A stretch of 64,000 bases of DNA, from assembly GCF_011044495.1 (NCBI RefSeq), contig NZ_CP049143.1, positions 4,898,001 through 4,962,000 on the forward strand, written 5' to 3'. Of the stretch, positions 33,228 to 41,450 are shown in pieces; within the stretch, counting starts at the first letter, position 1, and every line of letters begins with the position of its first letter. The position numbers and the translations under genes were made by a program. The notes beneath the pieces were generated by a model. The model did no database searches, was not told the DNA's origin, and saw only the letters and a list, made by a program, of their open reading frames with translations. Origin of the DNA: Roseimicrobium sp. ORNL1. Lineage in GTDB: Bacteria > Verrucomicrobiota > Verrucomicrobiia > Verrucomicrobiales > Verrucomicrobiaceae.

Positions 33228-33400
33228 CCCTGGACTGCGCGCAGCCTGCTGCCGCTTTCCTGCAGTGCAGCCTGCTGCACACTCCACCGCGACGAAGTCG
33301 CCAAGCATATTTGGACGCATCGCCTCACAAGCGAGTATCAACATCGCCACAGCAGGCTGTGGACTCTTCAAAGCGGCAGCAGGCTGCGCGCAGTCCAAGG
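33228..33400. repeat. Family-A palindromic element, complete copy
   Basis: The left arm at 33228-33278 (TGGACTGCGCGCAGCCTGCT) pairs with the right arm at 33349-33400 (AGCAGGCTGCGCGCAGTCCA) over about 50 bp with few mismatches. The right arm also matches bases 1-52 of the window. It lies between two minus-strand genes. Confidence 0.85.
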
Positions 33401-33505
33401 CCTTCGGCTCCCCGATTTCCGCGTCGCCGTTACCATCTCCTAAACGCTGCTGCTTTGCTGCTTTGCGTTTCAACCAACCACGCAGCCCGCCACACCCAGC
33501 ACCCC

Positions 33506-34381
33506 CTAACGCGGCAGCTTCACCTGCGCCGTATTCGCCGGTTTCACCGGCTCAGCCACGGGAATGGCCTTGGGAGCGGCTCCATCGGGCTGCTGCTGAA
33601 GCTGCTGTTCGTCTACCGGAATCGCCGGCATGGGCGTATTGGCCAGTACGGGCCAGCCAGCCTCCATGTTCAGCTTCGTGGGCGGGGCGATGGTAATCGG
33701 CTTCTTCTCCGGCGTGGTGAAGCCGGCGTAGGTCAGCGGGGCCACGGTGGCGCACACGCCGTCCGTATCGCGGTTGCGCACCACATTGATCACGCAGCAG
33801 ATGTGATTCTTGTTATCCAAGGTGAACTTCTGGTCGGGCTTGAAGGGAGATTCAGCCGACTTCGCGCCGGGCAGCAGCAGCTCCACCTGCACGTCCTCCA
33901 GCTCCTCCGAGCGGGCGCGGACGACCCACCCCTCCTTCATGACATCGCCCTCTTGCAGGGGCCGGGCAAACATCACCACATAGGTGCCCTTCACGTACAC
34001 CGGGTTCTCCGTGGTGTAGTTCAGGATGTAGGTGCGCTTCAGCAGGTCGTTGGCGAGCTGGAGTTGCTCAGGATTGTAGTTGTAGTACTTCGCCAGGAGG
34101 TCGCGCGGGCCCACGAAGGTGCCGTTGGGAATCTTCAGCGGGTCGAACTTCTGAATCGGCTCCAGCTTCTCCAGCTTCGTGAGCAGATTATAGTGGAAGG
34201 GCTTCTCCGGATACTTGAAGACCATGATGCTGAAAAACCAGCAGAAGGTGGCCAGGCCCATCAGCAAGGTGATGAGGATGGTCCACCAGAAAAGGGTGGT
34301 ATCGCCACGGGTTTTGGCGAGAGACCCGCCCCCGCTGCGCGAGCGGAAGTCCGAGCCATCATTGAGAAAGTGAATGCTCAT
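33506..34381 (-). CDS. Single-pass membrane protein, unknown function
   Basis: A 291-residue protein with an N-terminal cytoplasmic stretch, one membrane helix ([20 protein letters not shown]), a folded region of about 170 residues ([20 protein letters not shown]) and a Pro/Ala/Gln-rich C-terminus. The C-terminal tail has polyproline character and may be disordered in the periplasm. No known domain is recognised. It begins about 110 bp from the divergent end of the Fe-S carrier gene. Confidence 0.65.
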   Translation of the reverse strand: MSIHFLNDGSDFRSRSGGGSLAKTRGDTTLFWWTILITLLMGLATFCWFFSIMVFKYPEKPFHYNLLTKLEKLEPIQKFDPLKIPNGTFVGPRDLLAKYYNYNPEQLQLANDLLKRTYILNYTTENPVYVKGTYVVMFARPLQEGDVMKEGWVVRARSEELEDVQVELLLPGAKSAESPFKPDQKFTLDNKNHICCVINVVRNRDTDGVCATVAPLTYAGFTTPEKKPITIAPPTKLNMEAGWPVLANTPMPAIPVDEQQLQQQPDGAAPKAIPVAEPVKPANTAQVKLPR

Positions 34382-34489
34382 GGAGGAACTTGATCATCAA
34401 TCAGGTGAGAGACCCGCCACACGCCAGGGTCTCGAATTCGACTCCCCTATAAAAACTAACATTTTCGGGGGATTTAGGAAGGCATTTGT

Positions 34490-34831
34490 TCATTTGGCGT
34501 CCGCCTTTCGGGGTTCGAAAGAGGAGCCACAGCCACAGGTTCTCTCGGCTTGGGGATTGAGAACCTTGAAGCCGCCATCACTCAAACTGTCTGAATAGTC
34601 GATCTCCGAGCCATCCAGGAAGGAGAGACTCTCGGGGTCCACGATGACCTGCACGCCACCCTCGCCGTAGACCTGGTCGGCCTCGGCGGGAGTATCGAGC
34701 TTCATGGCATACTCCAGCCCTGCACAACCACCGCGCTTCACCATGAGACGCAGTCCCGTGCCCGCAGCGGCGTTCTTGCTTTCCAAAAGCTCGCGCAGGT
34801 GTTTGACGGCATTCTCAGAGACGGCAATCAT
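34490..34831 (-). CDS. A-type Fe-S cluster carrier (IscA/ErpA/HesB family)
   Basis: A 113-residue protein that would receive and deliver Fe-S clusters to apo-proteins in the cytoplasm. The three conserved cysteines are present: C36 in KRGGCAGLEY, and C99 and C101 in the C-terminal CGCG. The frame stays open far upstream over mutL on the other strand, but the ATG at 34831 starts the family (MIAVSENAVKHLRELL). A TATAAT hexamer lies 22-27 bases before it. Which of IscA, ErpA or SufA it is cannot be decided here; no suf or isc genes are adjacent. Confidence 0.92.
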   Translation of the reverse strand: MIAVSENAVKHLRELLESKNAAAGTGLRLMVKRGGCAGLEYAMKLDTPAEADQVYGEGGVQVIVDPESLSFLDGSEIDYSDSLSDGGFKVLNPQAERTCGCGSSFEPRKADAK

Positions 34832-34852
34832 GGCATGACAATAGTATACAAC

Positions 34853-34858
34853 ATTATA
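34853..34858 (-). promoter_or_regulatory. Probable -10 box of the Fe-S carrier gene
   Basis: TATAAT on the minus strand in GCTATAATGTTG, ending 22 bases before the start codon at 34831. No convincing -35 hexamer is seen 16-18 bases further upstream, so only the -10 element is called. Confidence 0.5.
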
Positions 34859-34993
34859 GCAAGCATCGCGCATCCCGGAAGGCACCAAAGGCAGCTCGTC
34901 AGCATCAGCGGGGTTGCTTTGGCATCCCTGACAGATGAGCGTGGATGACGCTATGATGGCTACGTAGCAAGTATTTGAATTGACGCAAACACG

Positions 34994-37009
34994 ATGAGCA
35001 GAATTCGCATTCTCCCCGACGCACTGGCAAGCCAGGTGGCCGCGGGTGAAGTGGTGGAGCGGCCCGCCGCAGTGGTACGCGAACTGGTGGACAACAGCAT
35101 CGATGCCGGCGCCACGCATGTGGAAGTGCATGTGCAGCGCGGTGGCTCCTCGCTCATCCGTGTGGTGGACAATGGTCATGGCATGGGCCGTGAGGATGCG
35201 CTCCTCTGCCTGGAGCGCCACGCCACGAGCAAAATCCACACGAAGGAAGACCTCGCCTCCATCCGCACGCTTGGCTTCCGTGGAGAAGCCATGCCCAGCG
35301 TTGCAAGCGTGTCCCGCTTCCGCCTGGCCACCCGCGAACCTGATGCCCTGGCTGGGACCGAAGTGGAAGTGCATGGAGGAAAAATGCACGCCGTGCGCGA
35401 CTACGGCGGCGCCCCCGGCACCGTGGTGGAGGCGCGCTCGCTCTTCTATAATATACCGGCGCGTCGCAAGTTCCTCCGCTCGGAGGCCACCGAGTACGCG
35501 CATGTGGAGCAGCAGTTCCGCGTGCATGCCGTGGCGAATCCCAGAATCGCCTTCACCCTGGTGCGGGATGGCGAGGTGCTTTTCCACCTGCCCGCCACGG
35601 ACAGCCTGCTCGCCCGTATCGAGGGCCTGTGTGGGGCAGACATGGCGCGCCGACTCTATGAAGTGGAGCCCTTCACCCTGCAGGGCGTCACGGTGCAGGG
35701 CTACATCGCCGGACCCGGCGTGAGTCGTGCGAACCGCCAGATGCAGTTCACCTTCCTGAACAAGCGCTCCGTGGACAGCCCCACCCTGGCCTACGGCCTG
35801 CGCGAGGCCTACCACACCGCGCTCATGAAGGGCCAGCACCCCATCACCTTCCTCTATTTGGAGATGGAGCCGGACACCTTCGACATCAATGTGCACCCGG
35901 CGAAGAAGGAAGTGCGCTTCCACAACGGCTTCGGCGTGCGTGAAGCCGTGGTGCAGGCCGTGCGCCGCACCCTGGAGGCCGCCACCCGACTCTCCACCGG
36001 CCACATGCCCATGCCCGTGGGGCGCAGTACCGCTGCACCGCAGATTCCCGCCGCCGATGAAGTGCAGACCTCCCTGGCCATTCCCGAGCGGGAACAGGTG
36101 GCGCTGAGAAGTGACTGGAGTGCGATGCCGGTGGCTACGCCGAGGCAGGCTGCAGCGGTGACGCCACCGGCGGGTCAAGATGCGGCGCCCGCTCCCAGCA
36201 GTCCGCCATCCCGGTCCGAGGACGAGAACGAGCACGAGGAGGAGGACGAACCAACCGCCGTGGTCACCGCACGCAGCGGTACGCCTTCTCCCTCCGTTCC
36301 TGCTCTTGCTCATGCTCCTCCTCTTGCTCCCTCCCCGACCGAGGCAGCATCACCCCCTGACTCCGCTCCCCGTCTCCCCGTCTCCCCCTCTCCCACTCTC
36401 CCCTCTTCCCCCTCCACCCCCGCCCCCGGCTCCTTCCGCATCCTCGGCGTCCTGCACAAGCTCTACGTCCTCATGGAAAACGCCGAGGGCCTCGTGCTCA
36501 TGGACCAGCATGCCGCCCATGAACGCGTGCTCTTCGAGCAGATGCGCCGCGCCATGGAGACCGAGGGCGTGCCCTCCCAGCGCCTGCTCATCCCGCTCAC
36601 CATGCAGACCACCCCGCGGGACTTCGATGTGCTCAGCCGCAACCTCCCCGTCCTGCACAAGCTCGGCATCGAGGCCGAGCCCTTTGGCACGAACGCCTTC
36701 AAGCTCGACGCCCTGCCCGCCTTCATCAAAACCGACGACCCGCTCGGCCTACTCCGCGACGTCCTGGACGAACTCGCCGGCGCCGGTTCCAAGACCTCCG
36801 CCCTGCGCCTCGGCGAGGACATGATCGCCACCACCGTCTGCCGCCACGCCGTGAAGGCCAACGACCACCTCCGCGACCCCGAACTCAAGAAGCTGCTGGA
36901 GGATTTGCTGGCTTGTGAAATGCCCTACTGCTGCCCGCATGGCCGCCCCACGCTGATACAGATCTCGCTGCCGGAGCTGGAGAAGAAGTTTGGGCGGAGG
37001 GCGCCGTGA
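34994..37009 (+). CDS. mutL: DNA mismatch repair protein MutL
   Basis: A 671-residue GHKL ATPase that links mismatch recognition by MutS to strand incision. ATP-binding motifs appear in order: ELVDNSIDAG, VVDNGHGM and GFRGEAMPSV. A Pro/Ser/Glu-rich linker of about 110 residues (about 370-480) separates the ATPase from the C-terminal dimerisation domain, which has DQHAAHERVLFE starting at residue 504: the DQHA(X)2E(X)4E endonuclease motif. It is therefore expected to nick DNA itself, as in bacteria that lack MutH. The linker DNA is highly skewed to pyrimidine runs on the plus strand. No mutS is in the window. Confidence 0.96.
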   Translation: MSRIRILPDALASQVAAGEVVERPAAVVRELVDNSIDAGATHVEVHVQRGGSSLIRVVDNGHGMGREDALLCLERHATSKIHTKEDLASIRTLGFRGEAMPSVASVSRFRLATREPDALAGTEVEVHGGKMHAVRDYGGAPGTVVEARSLFYNIPARRKFLRSEATEYAHVEQQFRVHAVANPRIAFTLVRDGEVLFHLPATDSLLARIEGLCGADMARRLYEVEPFTLQGVTVQGYIAGPGVSRANRQMQFTFLNKRSVDSPTLAYGLREAYHTALMKGQHPITFLYLEMEPDTFDINVHPAKKEVRFHNGFGVREAVVQAVRRTLEAATRLSTGHMPMPVGRSTAAPQIPAADEVQTSLAIPEREQVALRSDWSAMPVATPRQAAAVTPPAGQDAAPAPSSPPSRSEDENEHEEEDEPTAVVTARSGTPSPSVPALAHAPPLAPSPTEAASPPDSAPRLPVSPSPTLPSSPSTPAPGSFRILGVLHKLYVLMENAEGLVLMDQHAAHERVLFEQMRRAMETEGVPSQRLLIPLTMQTTPRDFDVLSRNLPVLHKLGIEAEPFGTNAFKLDALPAFIKTDDPLGLLRDVLDELAGAGSKTSALRLGEDMIATTVCRHAVKANDHLRDPELKKLLEDLLACEMPYCCPHGRPTLIQISLPELEKKFGRRAP

Positions 37010-37069
37010 GATTTCCGCGCAGGATATTCCAAGCAATCGCACTCCTCCTAAGTCAACTCACCAGCTTCC

Positions 37070-37765
37070 ATGCTCATTCCTGAAGAGAACATCGAACGTC
37101 GATGGATTACTGCCGGAAACAGCGGGATTTGGGATACGCTCAGTACTTACACTTTTGTGGAGTATTCGCGGGTGCCAGCGTTGCCTCTGACTCACTCCTT
37201 GTTTGATTGGCTCTCTGAAATTCCCGCGCGAGACTACGACGGCTCCACCCTGGACAGCCCTGACAACAATATCGCAAGTTACGGAAGCATCGAATCCGAG
37301 CTTCAAGCGCTCGGATTCTCCCTCCCCGAGGAAATTGAGATATTGATGAGGCAGCCTGAGATTCAGGCACAGATACCGACGTGTACCGGCTGCTATCTGG
37401 AGTTCGCGGATACCGTCACCCCACTTCCCGGTTATCCTGGCAACTACGTAGTCCGGTTCATGAACGACTCGCAGTGTTGTGTTATGTGGTATCTGCTTTT
37501 CCAACGGAGCAGGCCAACGAGAGTGCTGGTCAGCAACTACTTCATCGAACAGGATATCTTCGAGGCAATGCACTACCTGGCCGAAGAAGACGTCCTGCTT
37601 TCCTATGATGACGCACTCAAAAGCATCTACATCTGTGCGCAATCACCTGGCGAGTTTATTTTTCGCTTTTGCCTTGAGAATACCATCTGGTTCGCCACGC
37701 ACGGCAAGCTTCCACTATCACCGCTTGAGCGTGAATACCTCGACCACGCAAAGAAAAGTGCCTGA
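37070..37765 (+). CDS. SMI1/KNR4 (SUKH)-like protein
   Basis: A 231-residue soluble protein resembling SUKH superfamily members: ELQALGFSLPEEIEILMRQP, then CTGCYLEF, YVVRFMNDSQCCVMWYLLF and a C-terminal FIFRFCLENTIWFA block. In many bacteria such proteins are immunity proteins against contact-dependent or polymorphic toxins. No toxin gene lies next to it, so that role is only a family possibility. It ends before a family-C palindrome. Confidence 0.7.
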   Translation: MLIPEENIERRWITAGNSGIWDTLSTYTFVEYSRVPALPLTHSLFDWLSEIPARDYDGSTLDSPDNNIASYGSIESELQALGFSLPEEIEILMRQPEIQAQIPTCTGCYLEFADTVTPLPGYPGNYVVRFMNDSQCCVMWYLLFQRSRPTRVLVSNYFIEQDIFEAMHYLAEEDVLLSYDDALKSIYICAQSPGEFIFRFCLENTIWFATHGKLPLSPLEREYLDHAKKSA

Positions 37766-37837
37766 CCATATGCCGTGGGGATCGGAGTGTCCTGCTTCGG
37801 GCAAGTGTGTTCAACAAGAGCACTGAGGAGATAGATG

Positions 37838-38098
37838 CTTCTACGCCGAAGGCGTTGCACATCGTCCAGCCCAAGGTCAGCCTGCGAAGCAGGCGCCACC
37901 TTGGGTGGACTCAGGAGGTATCCGAACGCTGAAAGCGTTCCACAGAGAAGCAGGCGGCACGGACTGCCTCCTCACGCAGCGCCTTTGTAGAACGCTTACA
38001 GCGTTCAGCATCTTGATGCAGCCACCCAAGGTGGCGCTTACCGCTTCGCGGTGAAGCTGACCTTGGGCTGGACAATGTGCAACACCTTCGGTGTAGGA
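37838..38098. repeat. Family-C 260-bp palindromic element, copy 2 (convergent site)
   Basis: It has the same nested plan as 29288-29547. Outer arms at 37838-37910 and 38025-38098 (TACGCCGAAGGCGTTGCACA against TGTGCAACACCTTCGGTGTA; GCCCAAGGTCAGC against GCTGACCTTGGGC) enclose an inner pair at 37923-37946 and 37985-38010 (GAACGCTGAAAGCGTTC against GAACGCTTACAGCGTTC). Length is 261 bp against 260 for copy 1. It fills most of the 375-bp gap between two convergent genes. Confidence 0.9.
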
Positions 38099-38140
38099 GT
38101 TTCCACCCTGCCTTCGCCCAACTCGAACATTCGCCAATAA

Positions 38141-38647
38141 TCACTTCACCACATCAATTGTGAACCGCATCGTATAGCTGCCACTGCCTGTATTCCACTT
38201 TATGAGCGTCAGCTTGATGTCGTAGACGCCGGTCCGCCAGTGCTGGTCACGTTCGTACTTTAGAATCGCTTTGGTGATTTCGGCAGGGATGGGCTTGCCT
38301 ACGGCATTCGCCACCACCACGGCGGCAGCCTTGGACAGTTCCTGTAATGCTTGCTCTGAATCGACCGGAGAGTTGACGTTCAGCACGAGCCTCACCTGTG
38401 CCACGCGCTCGAAGCTACCCTCAATATAGTAGGCAATGTTGTTCTTAAGCGAATCGGCAGATGGCGAAGGAATCTCCACATAAGTCGAACAGGCCCGCAC
38501 CATGTCACCATCGCTCTTATATTGGCCCGTACTCAACGACGCACGAGTCGCATAGTTCTTCACCACACTCGGCGGATCGCTTGCGAGATCTGCATACGCT
38601 AGGCCCGATGTACAAATCCAAGCGACGATGGTGAGGGCTGTTTTCAC
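38141..38647 (-). CDS. Secreted protein of unknown function
   Basis: A 168-residue protein with a signal peptide (MKTALTIVAWICTSGLAYA) and a mature part with alternating strands and helices (YKSDGDMVRACSTYVEIPSP, QALQELSKAAAVVVANAVGK). No domain is recognised. It is the last minus-strand gene before the replication module. Confidence 0.6.
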   Translation of the reverse strand: MKTALTIVAWICTSGLAYADLASDPPSVVKNYATRASLSTGQYKSDGDMVRACSTYVEIPSPSADSLKNNIAYYIEGSFERVAQVRLVLNVNSPVDSEQALQELSKAAAVVVANAVGKPIPAEITKAILKYERDQHWRTGVYDIKLTLIKWNTGSGSYTMRFTIDVVK

Positions 38648-38664
38648 GGGGCCGTTGATTTATT

Positions 38665-39249
38665 CTACACCACATCCAAAAACTCGTCTAGCCGCTGATG
38701 CAGCTTCTTCCGCGCGAGGTCATCCACGCCAACACGGACGCCATCACCAGCAGCAGCACCGGCCGCTGATGCGGCCGCTTCATCCAGGCGCTGAAGGATC
38801 TCGCGGTAGAGGCGGGCGGATTCGTGGGTGGTGGGGGTGGATGGAATTATGGTAGACCCAGCGGATGCGGGGCTGGCATTCGCCCCACCCGACGGCTGCT
38901 CCTCCCCACCCCCCAGCCTCGCCGTCACGAGTCCTTGCACCACTTCCTCCATAGGCTCGCTGTCTTCTGCGGCTACCTTGGCCAGCGCCTGAAACTCCCC
39001 CGGGGTCACTCGCACCAGCACGACTTCATTCCGCCCGTCCTTCAGGGCCTGGTCGCGGGTGTTGATGAGGGTCTTCAGGGCTTCCACGTGGGACTCGGGC
39101 CATTCGCCGGCGGCGATGAGGAGGCGGGCGAGGTCGGCGAAGGTCTTGCGGCCCAGGGATTCCAGGGTGCGGGCGAGGGTCTTGCGCTCGTCTGGGGAGA
39201 GCCAGACGCCGAGCTGGGTCTTGCCGTCTTTGCGGGGCGGGGTGGGCAT
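38665..39249 (-). CDS. RHH-like small protein divergent from a replication module
   Basis: A 194-residue protein. The N-terminal third (TQLGVWLSPDERKTLARTL, then FADLARLLIAAGEWPESH) resembles ribbon-helix-helix DNA-binding proteins of mobile elements. The middle is helical (VRVTPGEFQALAKVAAEDSE), followed by a Ser/Thr/Pro-rich stretch and a C-terminal helix with LYREILQRLDEAAASA. The ATG at 39249 is used; one at 39270 would add seven residues. It shares a regulatory region with the divergent RHH gene at 39394. Function as repressor or accessory factor is inferred. Confidence 0.5.
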   Translation of the reverse strand: MPTPPRKDGKTQLGVWLSPDERKTLARTLESLGRKTFADLARLLIAAGEWPESHVEALKTLINTRDQALKDGRNEVVLVRVTPGEFQALAKVAAEDSEPMEEVVQGLVTARLGGGEEQPSGGANASPASAGSTIIPSTPTTHESARLYREILQRLDEAAASAAGAAAGDGVRVGVDDLARKKLHQRLDEFLDVV

Positions 39250-39264
39250 GATTGTTAGTTTATT

Positions 39265-39390
39265 GGACATACAAACGAACGTCCACAGCGAAGTTTTGGA
39301 ATCTTCCGCGATTCTATGAACTTCCAAGTTGCTCTTTCTTCGCGGTATTGTATATCCATCTGGATATACAGCACAGGACATACACACGAA
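39265..39390. promoter_or_regulatory. Divergent control region with a 22-bp perfect palindrome
   Basis: A 22-bp sequence at 39349-39370 has perfect 10-bp arms, TGTATATCCA and TGGATATACA, around TC, 23 bases before the ATG at 39394. The motif GGACATACAMACGAA occurs at 39265-39279 and again in the same orientation at 39376-39390, next to each divergent start. This is the layout expected for autoregulation by a ribbon-helix-helix protein; the binding protein is not proven. Confidence 0.65.
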
Positions 39391-39393
39391 GTC

Positions 39394-39627
39394 ATGAGCA
39401 AGATTTACGTCAGTGTGCCATTCACCGCCGAGGAGAAGTCCCGGCTGGAAACGGAGGCGAAGGCAGAGGGTCGGTCGCTGGCGCAGCAGGCGCGGCGAAG
39501 GGTGCTGGCGGGGATGGGGGTGGGAGCGGATGTGGGTACCGGTATCGTGGAAGCGGCGGGTGGGGGCAAGGGAGGCTCCGCACCGAAGGCTCCCCACCGC
39601 GGGACTTCGGCGAGTCCCGCTCCTTGA
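39394..39627 (+). CDS. Ribbon-helix-helix-type small DNA-binding protein
   Basis: A 77-residue protein. The first 42 residues (MSKIYVSVPFTAEEKSRLET, then AEGRSLAQQARRRVLAG) fit a beta strand followed by two helices, as in RHH/CopG-type regulators. The rest is Gly/Pro-rich, and its final codons are encoded by the family-K repeat at 39598-39632, so the repeat may have replaced the original end. It begins just after the operator palindrome. Confidence 0.55.
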   Translation: MSKIYVSVPFTAEEKSRLETEAKAEGRSLAQQARRRVLAGMGVGADVGTGIVEAAGGGKGGSAPKAPHRGTSASPAP

Positions 39628-39632
39628 TCGAG
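39598..39632. repeat. Family-K dispersed repeat, copy 2
   Basis: GCGGGACTTCGGCGAGTCCC followed by GCTCCTTGATCGAG. It overlaps the end of the RHH gene. An inverted copy follows at 39727-39752 (GAGGGACTCGCCGAAGTCCC), making a pair about 95 bp apart. Confidence 0.72.
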
Positions 39633-39831
39633 AGGCTCGCGCTGTCCCCCGCAGGGAGGTCTTGCTGGGGTGGGTCTGAACTGGGCTCGAATCAAGTTCC
39701 CCCGCACGCATGGCTCCTCGCAGGGAGAGGGACTCGCCGAAGTCCCTCATCATTTCCCATCACGATGTCTCACACCCGGCACGCCACCCCATTTCACAAG
39801 CTCGCCAAATGCCCACGATGATGCAGGAAGC

Positions 39832-40004
39832 TATTTGGAGTGCTGGATCTCGCATGCGGGACAGCTTTCGGGAGCAGAGCTTGCTCTGCGTGAAGCTACC
39901 CATGATGCCTCACCTCTTGGGAATGGCTTCCCTGCCTCTGGCTTCACGGCAGCAAGCTGCCTGCGAAAAGCTGTCCCGCATGCGGGATCCAGCACTCCAA
40001 ATTC
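39832..40004. repeat. Family-L palindromic element upstream of the replication initiator
   Basis: Left arm 39832-39895 and right arm 39940-40004 match over more than 60 bp (TTGGAGTGCTGGATCTCGCA against TGCGGGATCCAGCACTCCAA, through CATGCGGGACAGCTTT). Only 44 bp lie between the arms, so the RNA would form a very long hairpin. It occupies most of the 494-bp gap between the RHH gene and the initiator gene. Confidence 0.87.
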
Positions 40005-40121
40005 GCCGCAGGTCCATGCCGCACTCCGGAGATAGGACGGCTGCCCGGAACCACCACACGACCATCTGCCCCCGGCAAGCCCCATACACCCGCCACCATC
40101 ACACCATCTCACACCATCACC

Positions 40122-41237
40122 ATGAGGATACGCACCATCAAACCGGACTTCTGGCATCACGAGGGCATGGCGGCGCTGCCGGCGGAGACGCGGCTGCTGG
40201 CCATCGCGCTGCTGAACTGGGCGGATGACGAGGGGTACTTCCTGGCGGCGGCGGCGCTCATCAAGGGGAACCTGTTTCCCTTTACGGAGGCATCGCCGGA
40301 CGTTCCGAGCATGTTCGCGGAGCTGTGCCGCGTGGGTTGGATGCAACTGGGCACGGACACGGAGGGCCGCAAGGTGGGCCGCATCATCAACTTCTCCAAG
40401 CACCAGTGCGTGAACAAACCCCGCGCCTCCCGCTTGAAGGACACCAGTACCTTTTCCCTACCCCTCCCGGACGCTTCCATGAAGGCTCCTGTACCATTCC
40501 CGGAGGCCTCCATGGAGGAAGGGAATGGAAGAGGAATAGGAACTGGAAGTGGAGTTGGAAACGGAACGGGAACAGGAAATGGAATGGAGGAGGCTGCGCC
40601 AGCAGCAACTCCTCCACCAACCTTTGCAGCGGCAACAACAGCAGCAGCGGCACTCACGCCTGCGGCGCAAGCTCTGCCCTCGACGGGCATGAGCGGGAGC
40701 AAGAGTATGAGCATGAATGCGATAGGGTGTGATGGCAAATATCCCACCATGGAACAGGCACTCGCCTATGCGCAAGGGGCGCCCATCCCCATCACCCCGG
40801 CACAGGCCACGGCGTGGCATGAGAGCCGGTCTGACAACGGATGGATGACCAGTGTGCGAGGCACCCTCACGCCCATCGCCGACTGGCGGGCGAACCTCCA
40901 CAGCTTCGTCCGAATCTGGAACACGAGGGACGCGGACAAGAAGGCGAAGGAGGAGGAACGACTGCGACGGCAGAGGGAGAAGAGTGGGCAGGGGAAGCGC
41001 CCGGGGGCAGGTCATGCGCCTGGGAGAGAGCATGAGGAAGAGCACGAGCAGGAGCAAGCGTGTGAGGAGGCATCATCTCCGGATACACCCTCACCACCGG
41101 GCCGGGCAGAGCTCAGCATGCACGAGCGCTTTGCCCACTTCACCCGCATGCAGGAACTCGACCGTGAGTGGGAGGCCTCCCCCCACCCCGCCGATGAACT
41201 CCCACCCTCCCAGCGCCCTGAGAACCAAATCCAGTAA
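40122..41237 (+). CDS. Phage/plasmid-type replication initiator or helicase-loader protein
   Basis: A 371-residue protein. The N-terminal 100 residues (MRIRTIKPDFWHHEGMAALP, then LNWADDEGYFLAAAALIKGN and INFSKHQ) match the winged-helix N-terminus of prophage replication proteins. A Gly-X dipeptide linker encoded by a GGAAnn hexamer repeat follows (about residues 134-155), then an Ala/Thr-rich stretch. The C-terminal part has WMTSVRGTLTPIADWRANLH, a pattern seen at the end of phage replication proteins, and a charged tail. It precedes a primase-helicase gene, supporting a role in initiation. Confidence 0.78.
   Translation: MRIRTIKPDFWHHEGMAALPAETRLLAIALLNWADDEGYFLAAAALIKGNLFPFTEASPDVPSMFAELCRVGWMQLGTDTEGRKVGRIINFSKHQCVNKPRASRLKDTSTFSLPLPDASMKAPVPFPEASMEEGNGRGIGTGSGVGNGTGTGNGMEEAAPAATPPPTFAAATTAAAALTPAAQALPSTGMSGSKSMSMNAIGCDGKYPTMEQALAYAQGAPIPITPAQATAWHESRSDNGWMTSVRGTLTPIADWRANLHSFVRIWNTRDADKKAKEEERLRRQREKSGQGKRPGAGHAPGREHEEEHEQEQACEEASSPDTPSPPGRAELSMHERFAHFTRMQELDREWEASPHPADELPPSQRPENQIQ
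40511..40593 (+). repeat. GGAAnn hexamer tract encoding a Gly-X linker
   Basis: About 83 bases of imperfect GGAAnn hexamers inside the initiator gene, encoding alternating Gly with Asn, Arg, Ile, Thr, Ser or Val. The tract keeps frame if units are gained or lost, so linker length could vary between strains. Confidence 0.75.
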
Positions 41238-41446
41238 GCAGTAATCAGTAAGCAGTAAGTCAGTGACCAGACGATGCATGACTCATTCTTCATGGCTCCC
41301 GGAGGGAGCGCGGCTGGTAGCCGCTGTCCCTCCGGGACAAACACAATTCCTAACTCGCCGCGCAAACCCAACGCCCACCTGCTCACCGCCCACCTGCTCA
41401 CCGCTCACCGCTCACCGCTCCACTGACCTACTGACCTACCGACTCC
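41233..41446. repeat. Family-I simple repeats flanking a GC-rich hairpin
   Basis: AGCAGTAATCAGTAAGCAGT-type repeats at 41236-41265 and CTCACCGCTCACCGCTC / CTGACCTACTGACCTACC at 41397-41441 flank a strong hairpin at 41297-41337. The hairpin stem TCCCGGAGGGA/TCCCTCCGGGA is 11 bp, continued by GCGGCT/AGCCGC with a three-base loop. Pairing between the two flanks is only partial. The whole lies between the initiator and primase-helicase genes and could act as attenuator or mRNA processing site. Confidence 0.6.
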
Positions 41447-41450
41447 CCCC

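Noticed and set aside
33006-33473. Long N-terminal extension of the DUF2200 reading frame
   Set aside because: Runs through repeats A and G and has no protein-like content; the DUF2200 family starts at 33005.
34832-36313. Long minus-strand open frame upstream of the Fe-S carrier, covering mutL
   Set aside because: It is the antisense of mutL; composition is His/Arg/Gly-rich without domains, and the carrier family starts at 34831.
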